DNA from: Haloarcula sp. DT43
Lineage (GTDB): Archaea; Halobacteriota; Halobacteria; Halobacteriales; Haloarculaceae
Assembly (NCBI RefSeq): GCF_037078405.1
Contig: NZ_JAYMGZ010000001.1
Location: 372,001 to 436,000 of the forward strand
Length of the DNA: 64,000 bases
Direction: 5' to 3'
In this document: positions 53,047 through 62,692 of the stretch, piece after piece
Layout: each line of letters opens with the position of its first letter
Position numbering within the stretch: position 1 is the stretch's first letter
Position numbers and translations under genes: made by a program
Notes under the pieces: generated by a model
What the model was told of the DNA's origin: nothing
Databases searched by the model: none
The model's input: the letters and a program-made list of their open reading frames with translations, nothing else

Positions 53047-53211
53047 ATGGAACCAGCGTCGCGCGATACTACCGACTCCGACGAGCAGTACGGCAGCTTC
53101 ACCACCGGCGGCGGCGACGTCGTCGTCTACGACACGGAGAACCCGACCGCGTGGCTCCAGTCGAGCTACGCGGTACAGGTCGGCTGCTCTCCGGAGCGAA
53201 ACTCGGCCTGA
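53047..53211 (+). CDS. 54-residue conserved haloarchaeal protein
   Basis: The product begins MEPASRDTTDSDEQYGSFTT and contains DVVVYDTENPTAWLQSSYAVQVG, a segment conserved in small DUF7331-type haloarchaeal proteins. No catalytic motif is seen. A CTTATGTA box lies about 30-38 nt before the ATG. Confidence 0.7.
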   Translation: MEPASRDTTDSDEQYGSFTTGGGDVVVYDTENPTAWLQSSYAVQVGCSPERNSA

Positions 53212-53216
53212 GACTT

Positions 53217-54089
53217 CTACCCGACCGATATCATCGCGATACCGACGATAGCCAGCCCCGCGGCGGCCAGCCGCGCCCGGAAGTGCGACTCGTCGAGGAG
53301 GACGGCCCCTAGAACGACGGCGACGATGGCCTGGCCGTTGACGATGGGCGAGACGATACTCGCCGGGAGCTGCTGGAAGGACAGCAACACGATGTGGTTC
53401 GCGTAGGCGACGAACAGCGACGCGACGACGAACTTCGGGAGGTCCGCGCGCCACCCCGACGGGACTTGGTACCGGAACGAAAGCGGCGTCATCAGCGCGG
53501 CGATGCCGACGGCCATCACCGGGATGTAGGTCGTCGGCGCGATGGCCAGTTCCTGCATCAACACCCGCTTGCCGACGTCCACGAACGCGAACGACGCGGC
53601 CGACAGCAGCGCCAGCTGGGCGGGCCGTGACTGCCAGGCCCGTTCCAGCGGTGCCAGCAGCGCCGTCCCCTGCCAGTTGGCGACGTAGACCGCGGTGGTC
53701 GCCACGGCGACGCCGCCGACCTGCAGGGGCGTGAGGTGCTGGCCGAGCAGGCCGACCTCCAGGGGCAACACGAACACGGGGACGAGCTTGCTGATGGGGG
53801 AGACGTAGGAGACTTCGCCGACGCGAATCGCCCGAAAGAGGGTGAGCAACCCCACTGCCGTCACGCCCGTCACGGCGAGCACCGACGCGAGGACGTTGGC
53901 GCGGTTGCCCGCGGGGAGGAACGGCTCGCCGCTGACGAAGACGAACGGGAGGTACACGACGGGGACCAGGCTGTAGGTAATCAACAGGAACACCGGCGAC
54001 GGGTACTCGGTGAACCACCGCTTCATGACGAACAGGTACACACCGAACACCAGCGCCGACAGGACGGCGTAGGCGATTCCGACGTTCAC
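53217..54089 (-). CDS. EamA/DMT family transporter
   Basis: The 290-residue protein has ten helices in two EamA repeats; VGEVSYVSPISKLVPVFVLP and LPASIVSPIVNGQAIVAVVLGAVLLDE are the paired ends. It exports or imports unknown small metabolites. The start is uncertain: GTG at 54089 is chosen because AGTTAT lies about 26 nt upstream, whereas a TTG at 54098 would extend it by three residues. Confidence 0.86.
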   Translation of the reverse strand: MNVGIAYAVLSALVFGVYLFVMKRWFTEYPSPVFLLITYSLVPVVYLPFVFVSGEPFLPAGNRANVLASVLAVTGVTAVGLLTLFRAIRVGEVSYVSPISKLVPVFVLPLEVGLLGQHLTPLQVGGVAVATTAVYVANWQGTALLAPLERAWQSRPAQLALLSAASFAFVDVGKRVLMQELAIAPTTYIPVMAVGIAALMTPLSFRYQVPSGWRADLPKFVVASLFVAYANHIVLLSFQQLPASIVSPIVNGQAIVAVVLGAVLLDESHFRARLAAAGLAIVGIAMISVG

Positions 54090-54127
54090 GGTTGACAACG
54101 ACCGGCCGACGCTGATAACTGTTCCTG

Positions 54128-56416
54128 TCAGGGCTCGCGCCGTCGGGCGAGCAGGGCCGCGAGCAGGGCCGCGAGCAGGGCCGCGAGGGCCGAGAAGCCG
54201 TCGCCCGTTCCGCCGGTGGTCCGCGCCTCCGTGGTCGTCGGCGTCCGTGTCGGTTCGGCCGTCCCCGTCGAGACGGTCACGTCGACCGCCATCGTGGTCT
54301 GGCCGTCACCCGCCGACAGCGAGACGGTTCCGGGGTCGTCGAGGGTGACCGTTCGAACGACCGTCCTCGTCGTCTGTGGCGGGAGGTACAGCCGCTGTTC
54401 GGCGAACACGACGCCGTCCCGGCGGAACACGACCGCCGCCGTTCCGGGGATGTCGTGTTGGTTTGCGACGGTCGCGGCCACGTCGACCCTGCCGCCCTGC
54501 CCGAGTTCGCGCGGACTAGCGCTGACGCCGGTCACGCTGGCCGCCGCCGGGTCCGAGACGACGACCGTGACGGTGTCGCCGTCGACGCTGACCACGTACC
54601 GGCCGGGGGCGGCGAACGTGTGTGTCAGCTCGACCTCGGTCCGCTCGCCCGCGTCGAGCCGGCCCTGTCGCGCCGCGACGACGGTGCCGTTGACCGCGAG
54701 CGTCGCGTTGTACGCCCCCGCCTCGCCGCCGGCGTTCTCGACGACCGCGTTGACGGCGAGCGTCTCGTTTCTCACCAGCCGAATCGGCTCGCTCCCGCCG
54801 ACCGGCGCGTTCGACCGGTAGAGGCTATCCACGCGGTAGGCGGCATCGCGGTCCGGCGGCGGCAGACTGTACCCTATCCGGGCGGGAATCGAACCGAACA
54901 GCCGCCGGTGTGTCGTCTCGTTCCACATCGTCACCGCCGTCGCCGTCTCCGTCTCCGTCGCGGTCGCGTCCCGGACGCCCGGGCCGCCGGCGGCCTCGAC
55001 CTCGGCGAGGAACTGCGACTGCGTGACCGGGTCGCGGTAGCCGTTCAGCGACTGGAACACGGTCTGGAGCGTCCGGTTGCGGCCGGTCGCCGAGCGGACG
55101 TGGACGTCGGCCCGCCCGGCGACCAGCGCGCCCTTCCTGTAGTTCGCGTCGTCCGTCCAGGTCGCCCGGTCCGTCAGCGCCACGTCGCTGTAGACCGGGC
55201 GGCCGCCCACCGCGAGCTGGGCCCGGAACTCGTCGAACCCGATTCGGTCCTGTTCCAGCGTCAGCGCGGCGGCGTAGTACGTCGCCCAGCCCTCGACCGT
55301 CCACCGGGTCCCCGGGGTCGTCTCGTAGGCCTGCCGGCTGTGGACGTACTCGTGGAGCCAGACGTTGTTGGCGGTGGCAAGCGACTGCCGGGACTGGACC
55401 CACATGTCCGCGTCGCCTATCTGGTACCCCTCGACACCCCAGTCGACGGCCTCGGACGGCGCAGCGACGACGAACACGTGCCTGTCACGGTCCCCGACCC
55501 GGAGCGCGTTCGACGCGTTCGTCATCGAGTCGAGGACGGAAATCGGCGAGGCCGCCATCGTCGCCCGCTCGGGCACGGCCAGCGTGAACGTCTGGTTGTG
55601 CGCCGTCTCCTCGAAAGTCGCTACCTCGCCGAGGTAGACGATTTCCTCGCCGGCCGCCCCCGGACCCGCCGTCCTGACCGTCCGGTTGTACCCGACCGGC
55701 TCCCGGCCGGTGTAGCGCCAGCGCGTCGGCGTCAGCGACCGGGTCAACAGCGCCCACTCGCCCGTGTCGACGCTGAGATACCGCCCCTCCGCGCCCTCCG
55801 GGCCGCTCTTCTCGATTGTCCGGTTCGGGTTGACGCGGTAGCTAATCGTCGCCGTCCCCGGCGTCTCGTCCCACTCGTAGGCGGACTCGTTGACGCGGTC
55901 GAACCCGTCGGTGCCGGTCACCGTCGCCGCCGCCGGGACGTGCGTCTCCAGGCCGACGACGCGGTCCGGGATGGCGTAGCTCAGCGTCACCGCGACTTCG
56001 CCCGGCTGGGACTGGACACGCGCGTAGGTCTGTGTCTGCCGGATTACGTCACCGCCGTCGGTTTGGGTCACGTTCGACGCGACAGTCCCCACGCTGGCGG
56101 CTGTCGCGGCCCCCGCACCGGTTGTGTCCCCCCGCCCCCGCGCCCGTCGCCGGTGCGTGTCGGCGCTTCCCGTCCGGACCGCTGGGTCGGTCGCCGCCGG
56201 TCGACCCGCTTCGACCGCCGCGCTGGCCGCCCCTCCCGTCGCTGTTCCGGCTCGTGGCGCACACTTCTCGCCGTCTAACCCGGCCGCCGTACCGGCGCTG
56301 GTCCCAGCCGCCGCGGCGCGGTCTGTGGCCGCTGCCGCCGGGAGCGGCGTGATTCCCCCACCGAGGAGAAGGACCACGAGTCCGACGGCCACCACCCGCC
56401 GGGGTAGAACGAACAT
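54128..56416 (-). CDS. secreted HExxH-type protein with C-terminal membrane anchor
   Basis: The 762-residue protein has a signal peptide, then an Ala/Thr-rich disordered stretch (residues 35-115). The central domain holds HEYVH (HExxH) followed by EGWATYYAAAL, which would supply the third ligand of a gluzincin; this is like M1 or glycyl-type peptidases. Two beta-domains follow (residues 530-690), of which GYVVSVDGDTVTVVV resembles a CARDB. The end TTGGTGDGFSALAALLAALLAALLARRREP is a CTERM-type membrane anchor, probably removed by archaeosortase. The ATG at 56416 is chosen over a TTG two codons earlier. Confidence 0.82.
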   Translation of the reverse strand: MFVLPRRVVAVGLVVLLLGGGITPLPAAAATDRAAAAGTSAGTAAGLDGEKCAPRAGTATGGAASAAVEAGRPAATDPAVRTGSADTHRRRARGRGDTTGAGAATAASVGTVASNVTQTDGGDVIRQTQTYARVQSQPGEVAVTLSYAIPDRVVGLETHVPAAATVTGTDGFDRVNESAYEWDETPGTATISYRVNPNRTIEKSGPEGAEGRYLSVDTGEWALLTRSLTPTRWRYTGREPVGYNRTVRTAGPGAAGEEIVYLGEVATFEETAHNQTFTLAVPERATMAASPISVLDSMTNASNALRVGDRDRHVFVVAAPSEAVDWGVEGYQIGDADMWVQSRQSLATANNVWLHEYVHSRQAYETTPGTRWTVEGWATYYAAALTLEQDRIGFDEFRAQLAVGGRPVYSDVALTDRATWTDDANYRKGALVAGRADVHVRSATGRNRTLQTVFQSLNGYRDPVTQSQFLAEVEAAGGPGVRDATATETETATAVTMWNETTHRRLFGSIPARIGYSLPPPDRDAAYRVDSLYRSNAPVGGSEPIRLVRNETLAVNAVVENAGGEAGAYNATLAVNGTVVAARQGRLDAGERTEVELTHTFAAPGRYVVSVDGDTVTVVVSDPAAASVTGVSASPRELGQGGRVDVAATVANQHDIPGTAAVVFRRDGVVFAEQRLYLPPQTTRTVVRTVTLDDPGTVSLSAGDGQTTMAVDVTVSTGTAEPTRTPTTTEARTTGGTGDGFSALAALLAALLAALLARRREP
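54147..54182 (-). repeat. 12-bp tandem repeat in the anchor segment
   Basis: Three exact copies of GCGAGCAGGGCC encode repeated LAAL within the C-terminal membrane helix. Slippage here would lengthen or shorten the helix by four residues. Confidence 0.9.
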
Positions 56417-56623
56417 TGCCAACAGTTATCGCCGCATGGTTGAAATAGTTGACCGCCAATCATGGGTTGTGGTATCACGAAACAACTGCTGTCTCGGGCG
56501 GTCGCACCCGAAACTTCACACGACGGCAGCAATTCGGTCGGCCGTATGCGACGCCTACTGCCGGTCGGAACACAGCAGTCGCTCGCCACGGCGCTTCCAC
56601 GAGAACCGTTGCCAGTCAGGAGT

Positions 56624-56941
<318 letters not shown>

Positions 56942-56961
56942 CTATTAAACACTGTCGGGGC

Positions 56962-59181
56962 CTACCGGTCGGAGACGACCCCATCGGCGATTTCGACGGC
57001 CTCGTCGGCCATCGCCTCGCTTGCCTCGCCGCCGTACCGGACCCGCTCCCGTAGCGTCGCCAGCTGGCGGACCCGGTCGTCGGCCCCGATCGCGTCGAGA
57101 TACGCCCGCACAGTCTCGCCGTTCCTGCGGCGGCGGTGCTCGTCGGCGAGGACGTACATCGCCCGCTGGAACGCCCGCTCGATGTCGGTCTCGGGGTCCA
57201 CGCGGCGCTGGTAGCGGAGCCACACCGCCCGGTAGGCCCGCTCGCTGAGGCCCGACCGGCGTGCGCCCGCCGCGATGCCCAGCAAGGCGACGACGCCGAG
57301 GGTCACCTCCTCACGGGAGGGCAGTGGCGGCAAGCTCAGCCCGTCACTGTCCTCCGAGTCCGTGGCGGTCTCCGTCGCCGTGTCGGTCCCCGTGGCCGTC
57401 GGCGTCGCGGTCGGCTCCGTCTCGGTCCCGTTGGTCTCGGTCAGCGGCGCGGGCGTCGACGTGGCCGGCGGCGTGTACTCCTCCACCGGGACGCCGTCCC
57501 CGACGGTGGGTGCCGACCCGTCCGAACTCGCCTCCTCGATGCGCTGCTGTCTGACCTGCTCGCGCGGCCCGGACGGCGTCGGGTCGAACTGCACCCACCC
57601 CTGGCCGGGGAAGTACACCTCGACCCAGGCGTGGGAGTTGAGCCCGCGGACGACCCACCGGTCCTCGTCGATGCGCTGGCCGGACGTGTAGCCGACGGTC
57701 ATGCGCGCCGGAATTCCCTGGGTCCGGAGCATCGTCACCATCGTCGTGGCGAAGTAGACGCAGTACCCCTCGTCCATCTCGAAGAGGAAGGCGTCGGCGA
57801 CGTTGAACCCCGGACGGTCGACGTCCAGCGAGTAGCCCTTGTTTTCCTGTAACCACCGCTCGACGACCAGCGCCGTCTCGTAGGGGTTCTCGGCGTTCGC
57901 GGTGAGGATGGCCGTCCGCTCGGCGACCCGGTCCGGCGTGCTGTCGGGGAGCTGGGTGTACAGCTCCGCGGTCGCGTCGTCGTAGTCGGTCCCGGCCCCG
58001 CGCAGCCCGGCGGGCGTCGCTACCAGCAGTTCGCTCCGGACCTGATAGCCGTCGCCCGCCGCCAGCGTGTCGTCCGGCTGGAACCCGCCTTCGCTGGAGA
58101 CCGACACGGACGGGTCCCCGGCGTACTCGACCGGTTTCCAGGCGGCCGGGACGGTCCCGATGGTCGACTCCGCCCGGAACTCCTGGCGGAGCGTCCGGGT
58201 CTCGCCGGGCGGGCCGTCGAGGCGCTGGCCGTCGTACGGACCGGGGCTCCCCGTCCGCACCCACCCGTCGCCGGTGTAGCGGTCGTAGGCGGTGACCCGC
58301 CAGTAGCGCGGCTCCTCGCTCTCGACCGTGTACCGTATCTCCGGCGTCAGCGAGATGCTCCCCTGTACCGAGAGCGACTCCCCGGCGTCGAAGAGGCTCC
58401 CCTCGACGGTCCGCCCCTCCGACCCGTCGTCGTACGACAGCGAACTGCCGCGGGTGAACGGCACCCGTGACAGCGCTGCCGGGACGACGATTATCGCCGC
58501 CAGCTGCTCGAGGACGGCGCGCCGCCCGGCGTCGATGCCCTCGCTGTCGCCGTCGGCCTGCTCCGTCCCGTCGGTGCCGGGCATCGCGTCGGGGCGTTTC
58601 GCCGGGTCCGCCGGCTCGTCCGCCGACAGCGTATCGAGGTTCCCGAAACCGATTGTCGCCGCGATGCCGACCACGCCCAGCAGCGTCGTCACCACGCCGG
58701 CGTCGGTCGTCAGGGCGAAGAACGCGAGCGCCGTGCCGGCCGCCACCGTCGCCGTCACGTACCAGCGCCGCAAGGCGAAGTACCACGTCAGGAACACCGG
58801 TGCCGGCGCGAACGACAGCACCCACAGCCTGACCTCGGCTATCTGGAGCAGCGACCGCCCGGTCAGCAGGGCGGCGGTGTCGGCGAGCAGTTCCGTCACC
58901 GCCGGGTCCGTCGAGAGGTTCAGTATGTACGCGCCGAGGCCGCCGGCGAACAGCGCCGCGCCGACGCCGACCGCGAGCGTCGGCCTGAGCACGCGGGCCA
59001 GTAGCGTCGCGCCGACGAGCGAGAGCGCGGCCAGCGCCAAGAACAGGGTTGGGTCGCCGACCACGTCGCTGAGATAGAACATCGTCCGCAGCGGCGCGCC
59101 GATGGCCAGCGCCGCCGCGAACAGCGCCAGTAGCCGCGACCCGTTCCAGGCCCGGACCCGTTCCGCGACGGCGGCACTCAT
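56962..59181 (-). CDS. membrane-bound transglutaminase-like protein (TgpA-like)
   Basis: The 739-residue protein has an N-terminal block of about six helices (residues 15-190), an external transglutaminase-like domain with Cys474 in GYCVYFATTMV, His in LNSHAWVEVYFPGQGW and Asp in FDPTPSG, then a disordered Thr-rich linker, one more helix and a C-terminal DUF4129-like helical part. Family members act at the cell surface; the substrate in archaea is unknown. It overlaps the DUF58 gene by 4 bp and is the last gene of a three-gene operon. Confidence 0.92.
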   Translation of the reverse strand: MSAAVAERVRAWNGSRLLALFAAALAIGAPLRTMFYLSDVVGDPTLFLALAALSLVGATLLARVLRPTLAVGVGAALFAGGLGAYILNLSTDPAVTELLADTAALLTGRSLLQIAEVRLWVLSFAPAPVFLTWYFALRRWYVTATVAAGTALAFFALTTDAGVVTTLLGVVGIAATIGFGNLDTLSADEPADPAKRPDAMPGTDGTEQADGDSEGIDAGRRAVLEQLAAIIVVPAALSRVPFTRGSSLSYDDGSEGRTVEGSLFDAGESLSVQGSISLTPEIRYTVESEEPRYWRVTAYDRYTGDGWVRTGSPGPYDGQRLDGPPGETRTLRQEFRAESTIGTVPAAWKPVEYAGDPSVSVSSEGGFQPDDTLAAGDGYQVRSELLVATPAGLRGAGTDYDDATAELYTQLPDSTPDRVAERTAILTANAENPYETALVVERWLQENKGYSLDVDRPGFNVADAFLFEMDEGYCVYFATTMVTMLRTQGIPARMTVGYTSGQRIDEDRWVVRGLNSHAWVEVYFPGQGWVQFDPTPSGPREQVRQQRIEEASSDGSAPTVGDGVPVEEYTPPATSTPAPLTETNGTETEPTATPTATGTDTATETATDSEDSDGLSLPPLPSREEVTLGVVALLGIAAGARRSGLSERAYRAVWLRYQRRVDPETDIERAFQRAMYVLADEHRRRRNGETVRAYLDAIGADDRVRQLATLRERVRYGGEASEAMADEAVEIADGVVSDR

Positions 59182-60152
59182 CCGCCTACCTCGCCCGCGA
59201 GGGGGTTGTCCCGGCTGGCGGTCACGTCGGCGAAGGGCCGGCGGCGGCCGTCGACCGACACCGTGACGCCCTCGTCGCCGGCCGTGACCACCACGTCGGC
59301 GGCGTCGGCTCGGTCGGTCCGGCCCGCGTCGGCCCGGGCCAGCAGCTCCAGCAGCCGCGTCCGGTGGGTGTCGCCGTACCCCTGCTCGACCGCGCCGTTC
59401 GGGACGGCGAGTTCGACCGCGAGCCCGCTCTCCAGCGCGGCCGTGGTGAGAGTCGCCGCCGCGGCGGCCATCTCGTCGGCGTGGCCGCGCTCGGCTTCCG
59501 CGACGACGAGGACGCTCCTGTCGCTCCGGCTGTCGGCGAACTCCTTGACGAGCAGGTCCTCACGCTTGGCGCTCGACTTCCAGTGGACGTCCCGCAGCGA
59601 GTCGCCGCTGACGTACTCCCGCAGCCGGTCGAAGGCCTGCCGGTCCTCGCTCTCCGGCGTGAACGTCCGCGCGAACGCGTCGGTCCCGCCAAGCCGGTAG
59701 ACCGAGGGGTACACGAGCACGTCGGTCGTGCTGATGATGGTGTACCGCTCCGCGACCAGCCCCAGCGCGTCCGTCAGCGTCACGTCGACGGGGCCGGCCC
59801 GCTGCTCGCCACGGCTCGTGTAGGTGGCCCGGTAGGTCACCGTCGCCGGCAGGGACTTCCTGACCGTCGTCTCACCGTCTATGCCATCGGAGAGCCGGTC
59901 GGTGACCGTCGCGATGCCGCTACCGTCGACGCGGAACTCCACGGCCCTGCTCTCGCCGGGGAAGCCACGGCGGAGCCGGCCCCGCTCGACGGTCGGCGCG
60001 CCGCCCCAGCGGACCTGGACGGCGGCGGCGACCACGCCGACGAGCAGCGGGCCCGCGACGGCGGCGAGCCCGGGCTGGCCGAACCTCGCACTGACAAGGA
60101 GGGCGGCGATGGCGACGGCGAGGGCGGCGAACCCGCGTCGTGTCGGTCTCAT
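59178..60152 (-). CDS. DUF58 (von Willebrand-type) protein
   Basis: The 324-residue protein has two N-terminal helices and a cytoplasmic DUF58 region with the motif REYVSGDSLRDVHWKSSAKREDLLVKEF. DUF58 partners of MoxR ATPases have a vWA-like fold that may bind metal and client protein. It overlaps the MoxR gene by 4 bp and the transglutaminase gene by 4 bp. Confidence 0.9.
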   Translation of the reverse strand: MRPTRRGFAALAVAIAALLVSARFGQPGLAAVAGPLLVGVVAAAVQVRWGGAPTVERGRLRRGFPGESRAVEFRVDGSGIATVTDRLSDGIDGETTVRKSLPATVTYRATYTSRGEQRAGPVDVTLTDALGLVAERYTIISTTDVLVYPSVYRLGGTDAFARTFTPESEDRQAFDRLREYVSGDSLRDVHWKSSAKREDLLVKEFADSRSDRSVLVVAEAERGHADEMAAAAATLTTAALESGLAVELAVPNGAVEQGYGDTHRTRLLELLARADAGRTDRADAADVVVTAGDEGVTVSVDGRRRPFADVTASRDNPLAGEVGG

Positions 60153-61108
60153 TCGACGGAAACGGCGTCGAGTGCCTCCGCGACGAGCGCCCCGGCGTCC
60201 TGGTCGCTGCTCTCGGTGCGGATGCGGTGCGGGAGCACGACCGGCGCTTCCGTCTGGACGTCGTCGGGGACGACGTAACTGCGCCCTTCGAGCACGGCCC
60301 GGGCCTGTGCCGCCCGCAGCAGCGAGATGCTGCCCCGCGGGCTGACGCCCAGTTGCGCGTTCTCCCGCGTGTACCGCGCCAGCCGGGTCGCGTACGACCG
60401 GATGGGCTCCTTGACGGTCACGTCGGCGACCGTCTCCCGGGCGGCCGAGAGCGCTTCGAGGGTGGCGACCGAGGTGAGGTCCTCGATGGGGTGTTGCCCC
60501 ACCACGTCGCCGAGCATCGCCGTCTCGGCCGCCTCGTCCGGGTAGCCCAGGTGCAGTTTCGTCATGAACCGGTCGAGTTCGGCCATCGGCAGGTCGTAGG
60601 CCCGGTTCTGCTCGACCGTGTTCTGCGTGGCGATGACGGTAAACGGCCGCGGGACGGGGTGGGTGGTCCCGTCGACCGACACCTGTTTCTCCTCCATCGC
60701 CTCAAGCAGCGCCGACTGGGTCTTCGGCGGCGCGCGGTTTATCTCGTCGCCGAGGACGACGTTGGCGAAGATGGGGCCGGGCCGGAACTCGAACTCCTGG
60801 GTCTTCTGGTTGAAGACGTTGACGCCGGTCACGTCGGTCGGGAGGAGGTCCGGCGTGAACTGGACGCGCTTGAACTCGCCGTCGAAGGAGGCTGCGACGG
60901 AGCGGGCGAGCATCGTCTTGCCGACGCCGGGCACGTCTTCCAGCAGGACGTGGCCGCGACCCAGCAAGGCGATGACGATGTGCTCGATGGCGTCGTGTTG
61001 CCCGACGATGACCTGTTCGACGTTCTCTATCACCTGGTTGGCGACGCGTGTGGCGTCGCGGCGGGGACTGTCCGACTGTTGACCGCGTGATGTGTCAGTG
61101 TCTGTCAT
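60149..61108 (-). CDS. MoxR-type AAA+ ATPase
   Basis: The 319-residue ATPase has Walker A EDVPGVGKT near residues 57-65, Walker B VVLGDEINRAPPKTQSALLEAMEE and the sensor-arginine region of MoxR. MoxR proteins act as chaperones to mature partner proteins, here probably the DUF58 and transglutaminase products with which it forms an overlapping operon. The ATG at 61108 is chosen; a longer open frame reaches 61198. Confidence 0.94.
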   Translation of the reverse strand: MTDTDTSRGQQSDSPRRDATRVANQVIENVEQVIVGQHDAIEHIVIALLGRGHVLLEDVPGVGKTMLARSVAASFDGEFKRVQFTPDLLPTDVTGVNVFNQKTQEFEFRPGPIFANVVLGDEINRAPPKTQSALLEAMEEKQVSVDGTTHPVPRPFTVIATQNTVEQNRAYDLPMAELDRFMTKLHLGYPDEAAETAMLGDVVGQHPIEDLTSVATLEALSAARETVADVTVKEPIRSYATRLARYTRENAQLGVSPRGSISLLRAAQARAVLEGRSYVVPDDVQTEAPVVLPHRIRTESSDQDAGALVAEALDAVSVE

Positions 61109-61301
61109 AATCGCGCTCTCGTGGGACGACGCCTTGGCACGGGGACCGGCGAAGGTAGTGTCCCCTGTCGACCAGTAAGCGTCTCGTGTGGGTGCCACAT
61201 GCTACGGGTCGTTCAGTGTGCCCGCGTCTACGGCGTGAGTGCATGTAACTCTGTGGATGCGTGAGAACGCCACACACCCGCTTAGCGGTCGATAGCGGGG
61301 T

Positions 61302-61637
61302 TCACCAGGACTTACAGGCGCCACAGACGAGGACGCCGCCCTGCGTCCACCGCCGCTCGACGACCTCGCCACAGTCGGCACAGGCCGCCCCTTCGGGCGA
61401 CCACGCGTACGTCGTCACGGCCGGGTCGACCGCATCGGACGAGCCCTCCGCGTCGGCGTCCTCGCGGTCGGCCGTTCCGGCGCTTCCTTCGGCCGTCCCG
61501 CCGTCCTCCTCGCTCGCCGTCTCGCCGGTGGCCGCGGCTCCGTCGTCCTCGCTGTCCGGCGTCGAATCGCCGTGACCCTCGTCGCCGCTATCGGTGTCCG
61601 CGTCGAGGAAGTCCTCCAGCGAGGCGTCTTCGGCCAT
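61302..61637 (-). CDS. acidic protein with C-terminal zinc ribbon (DUF7573-like)
   Basis: The 111-residue product is a very acidic disordered chain (D/E/S/A-rich) from MAEDASLEDFLDADT to about residue 75, then a zinc ribbon with CADCG and CGACK. The disordered-plus-ribbon layout is common among small haloarchaeal regulators. Function unknown. ATG at 61637 is chosen from SLEDFL family starts. Confidence 0.8.
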   Translation of the reverse strand: MAEDASLEDFLDADTDSGDEGHGDSTPDSEDDGAAATGETASEEDGGTAEGSAGTADREDADAEGSSDAVDPAVTTYAWSPEGAACADCGEVVERRWTQGGVLVCGACKSW

Positions 61638-61694
61638 ACGCCCTCCTCTTGGCTGCGACGACACAAATACCCTGTCGGTCGCCCCATCCGGCCG

Positions 61695-62378
61695 CTACTC
61701 GGTGGCGACGCCGACGGTCACCAGCGTGCCCAGCTCGCGGTACCGTTCGACCATCGCCTCGCGGGTCTCGAAGTCGTCGGTCGGGAACGCCGCCGCCGGC
61801 GGAATCTCCACCTCGCGGTCCGGGATGGTGTCCTGGCTGGCCACGGCCAGGCCCGCATCGCGGAACGCCCGACGGTACTCGTCGGCGCTCCAGCGCGTCA
61901 TCTCGATGTCGATGAACTCCTGCCACTCGTGGGAGTGGACGTTCTCCTCGTAGTAGTTCACGGCGACGTGCGCGGTCCCGCCGGGCCGGAGGACGCGGGC
62001 GATTTCCGCCAGGGTGTGTGGCGGGTCGCTGGCGTAGTAGAACGCCTCCATCGAGAACACGTGGTCGATGCTGTCGGTCGCGAACGGCAGGGCGTCGAAG
62101 TCGCCCCGGAGGAACCCGATGCCGTCGTCGTCGGTGTACTCGCGGGCGTTCCGGAGCATCTCCGGCGACCCGTCCAGCCCGTAGCAGGGGCCGGCGTCGT
62201 TGGTGTCCCGCAGGGCCCGGAGCGCGTAGCCCGACCCCGTTCCCAGGTCCAGCACCGTCTCGCCCGGCTCGACCGGCATCCGGGCGAGGACGTGCTTGGC
62301 GGTGTGCCAGTGGCGGTCCTCCATCCCTCTGTCCTTGCCGTCGGCCGCCCACTCGTCGAACTCCTCGCGAACGCTCAT
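61695..62378 (-). CDS. class I SAM-dependent methyltransferase
   Basis: The 227-residue protein has a Rossmann methyltransferase core: VLDLGTGSGYALRAL as motif I, YGLDGSPEML as motif II and FSMEAFYYASDPPHTLAEIARVLRPGG as the later motifs. It resembles the UbiE/COQ5-like or other small-molecule methyltransferases; the substrate is unknown. The start at 62378 gives a usual MSVREEFDEWA N-terminus. Confidence 0.92.
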   Translation of the reverse strand: MSVREEFDEWAADGKDRGMEDRHWHTAKHVLARMPVEPGETVLDLGTGSGYALRALRDTNDAGPCYGLDGSPEMLRNAREYTDDDGIGFLRGDFDALPFATDSIDHVFSMEAFYYASDPPHTLAEIARVLRPGGTAHVAVNYYEENVHSHEWQEFIDIEMTRWSADEYRRAFRDAGLAVASQDTIPDREVEIPPAAAFPTDDFETREAMVERYRELGTLVTVGVATE

Positions 62379-62473
62379 ATCTCGTGTCAGTGCCGGGAGG
62401 CTCAAAACCCTCGCTGTTCGGCGTCGCCGCCGGGAACGCAAACGCAAAGTAGGGTCGCGCTAACGTTCAGGTA

Positions 62474-62692
62474 ATGCAAGGACTCCTGACGGAACTGCTT
62501 CAAAGCGTCATCGAGATGCCCGGCTGGTTCCTCGACGTCGCACTGAACGACCCGCTGGCGGCGCTCATGCTCGCCGTCGGTGCCGTCATCACGACCGTCT
62601 CGGTCGCCTTCTTCGGTTACCTCTCGCTGGGGGCCGTCCTGTCGCTTTTCAGCGGCTCCGGCGGTCGCGGACCGCCCCAAGCAAATCGATAG
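62474..62692 (+). CDS. small membrane protein
   Basis: The 72-residue product has an N-terminal amphipathic part and two hydrophobic segments (LAALMLAVGAVITTVSVAFFGYLSL). It ends in a polar tail (GSGGRGPPQANR). It overlaps the 3' end of the convergent F420-type oxidoreductase gene by 44 bp, so the last residues are encoded on both strands. Function unknown. Confidence 0.68.
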   Translation: MQGLLTELLQSVIEMPGWFLDVALNDPLAALMLAVGAVITTVSVAFFGYLSLGAVLSLFSGSGGRGPPQANR

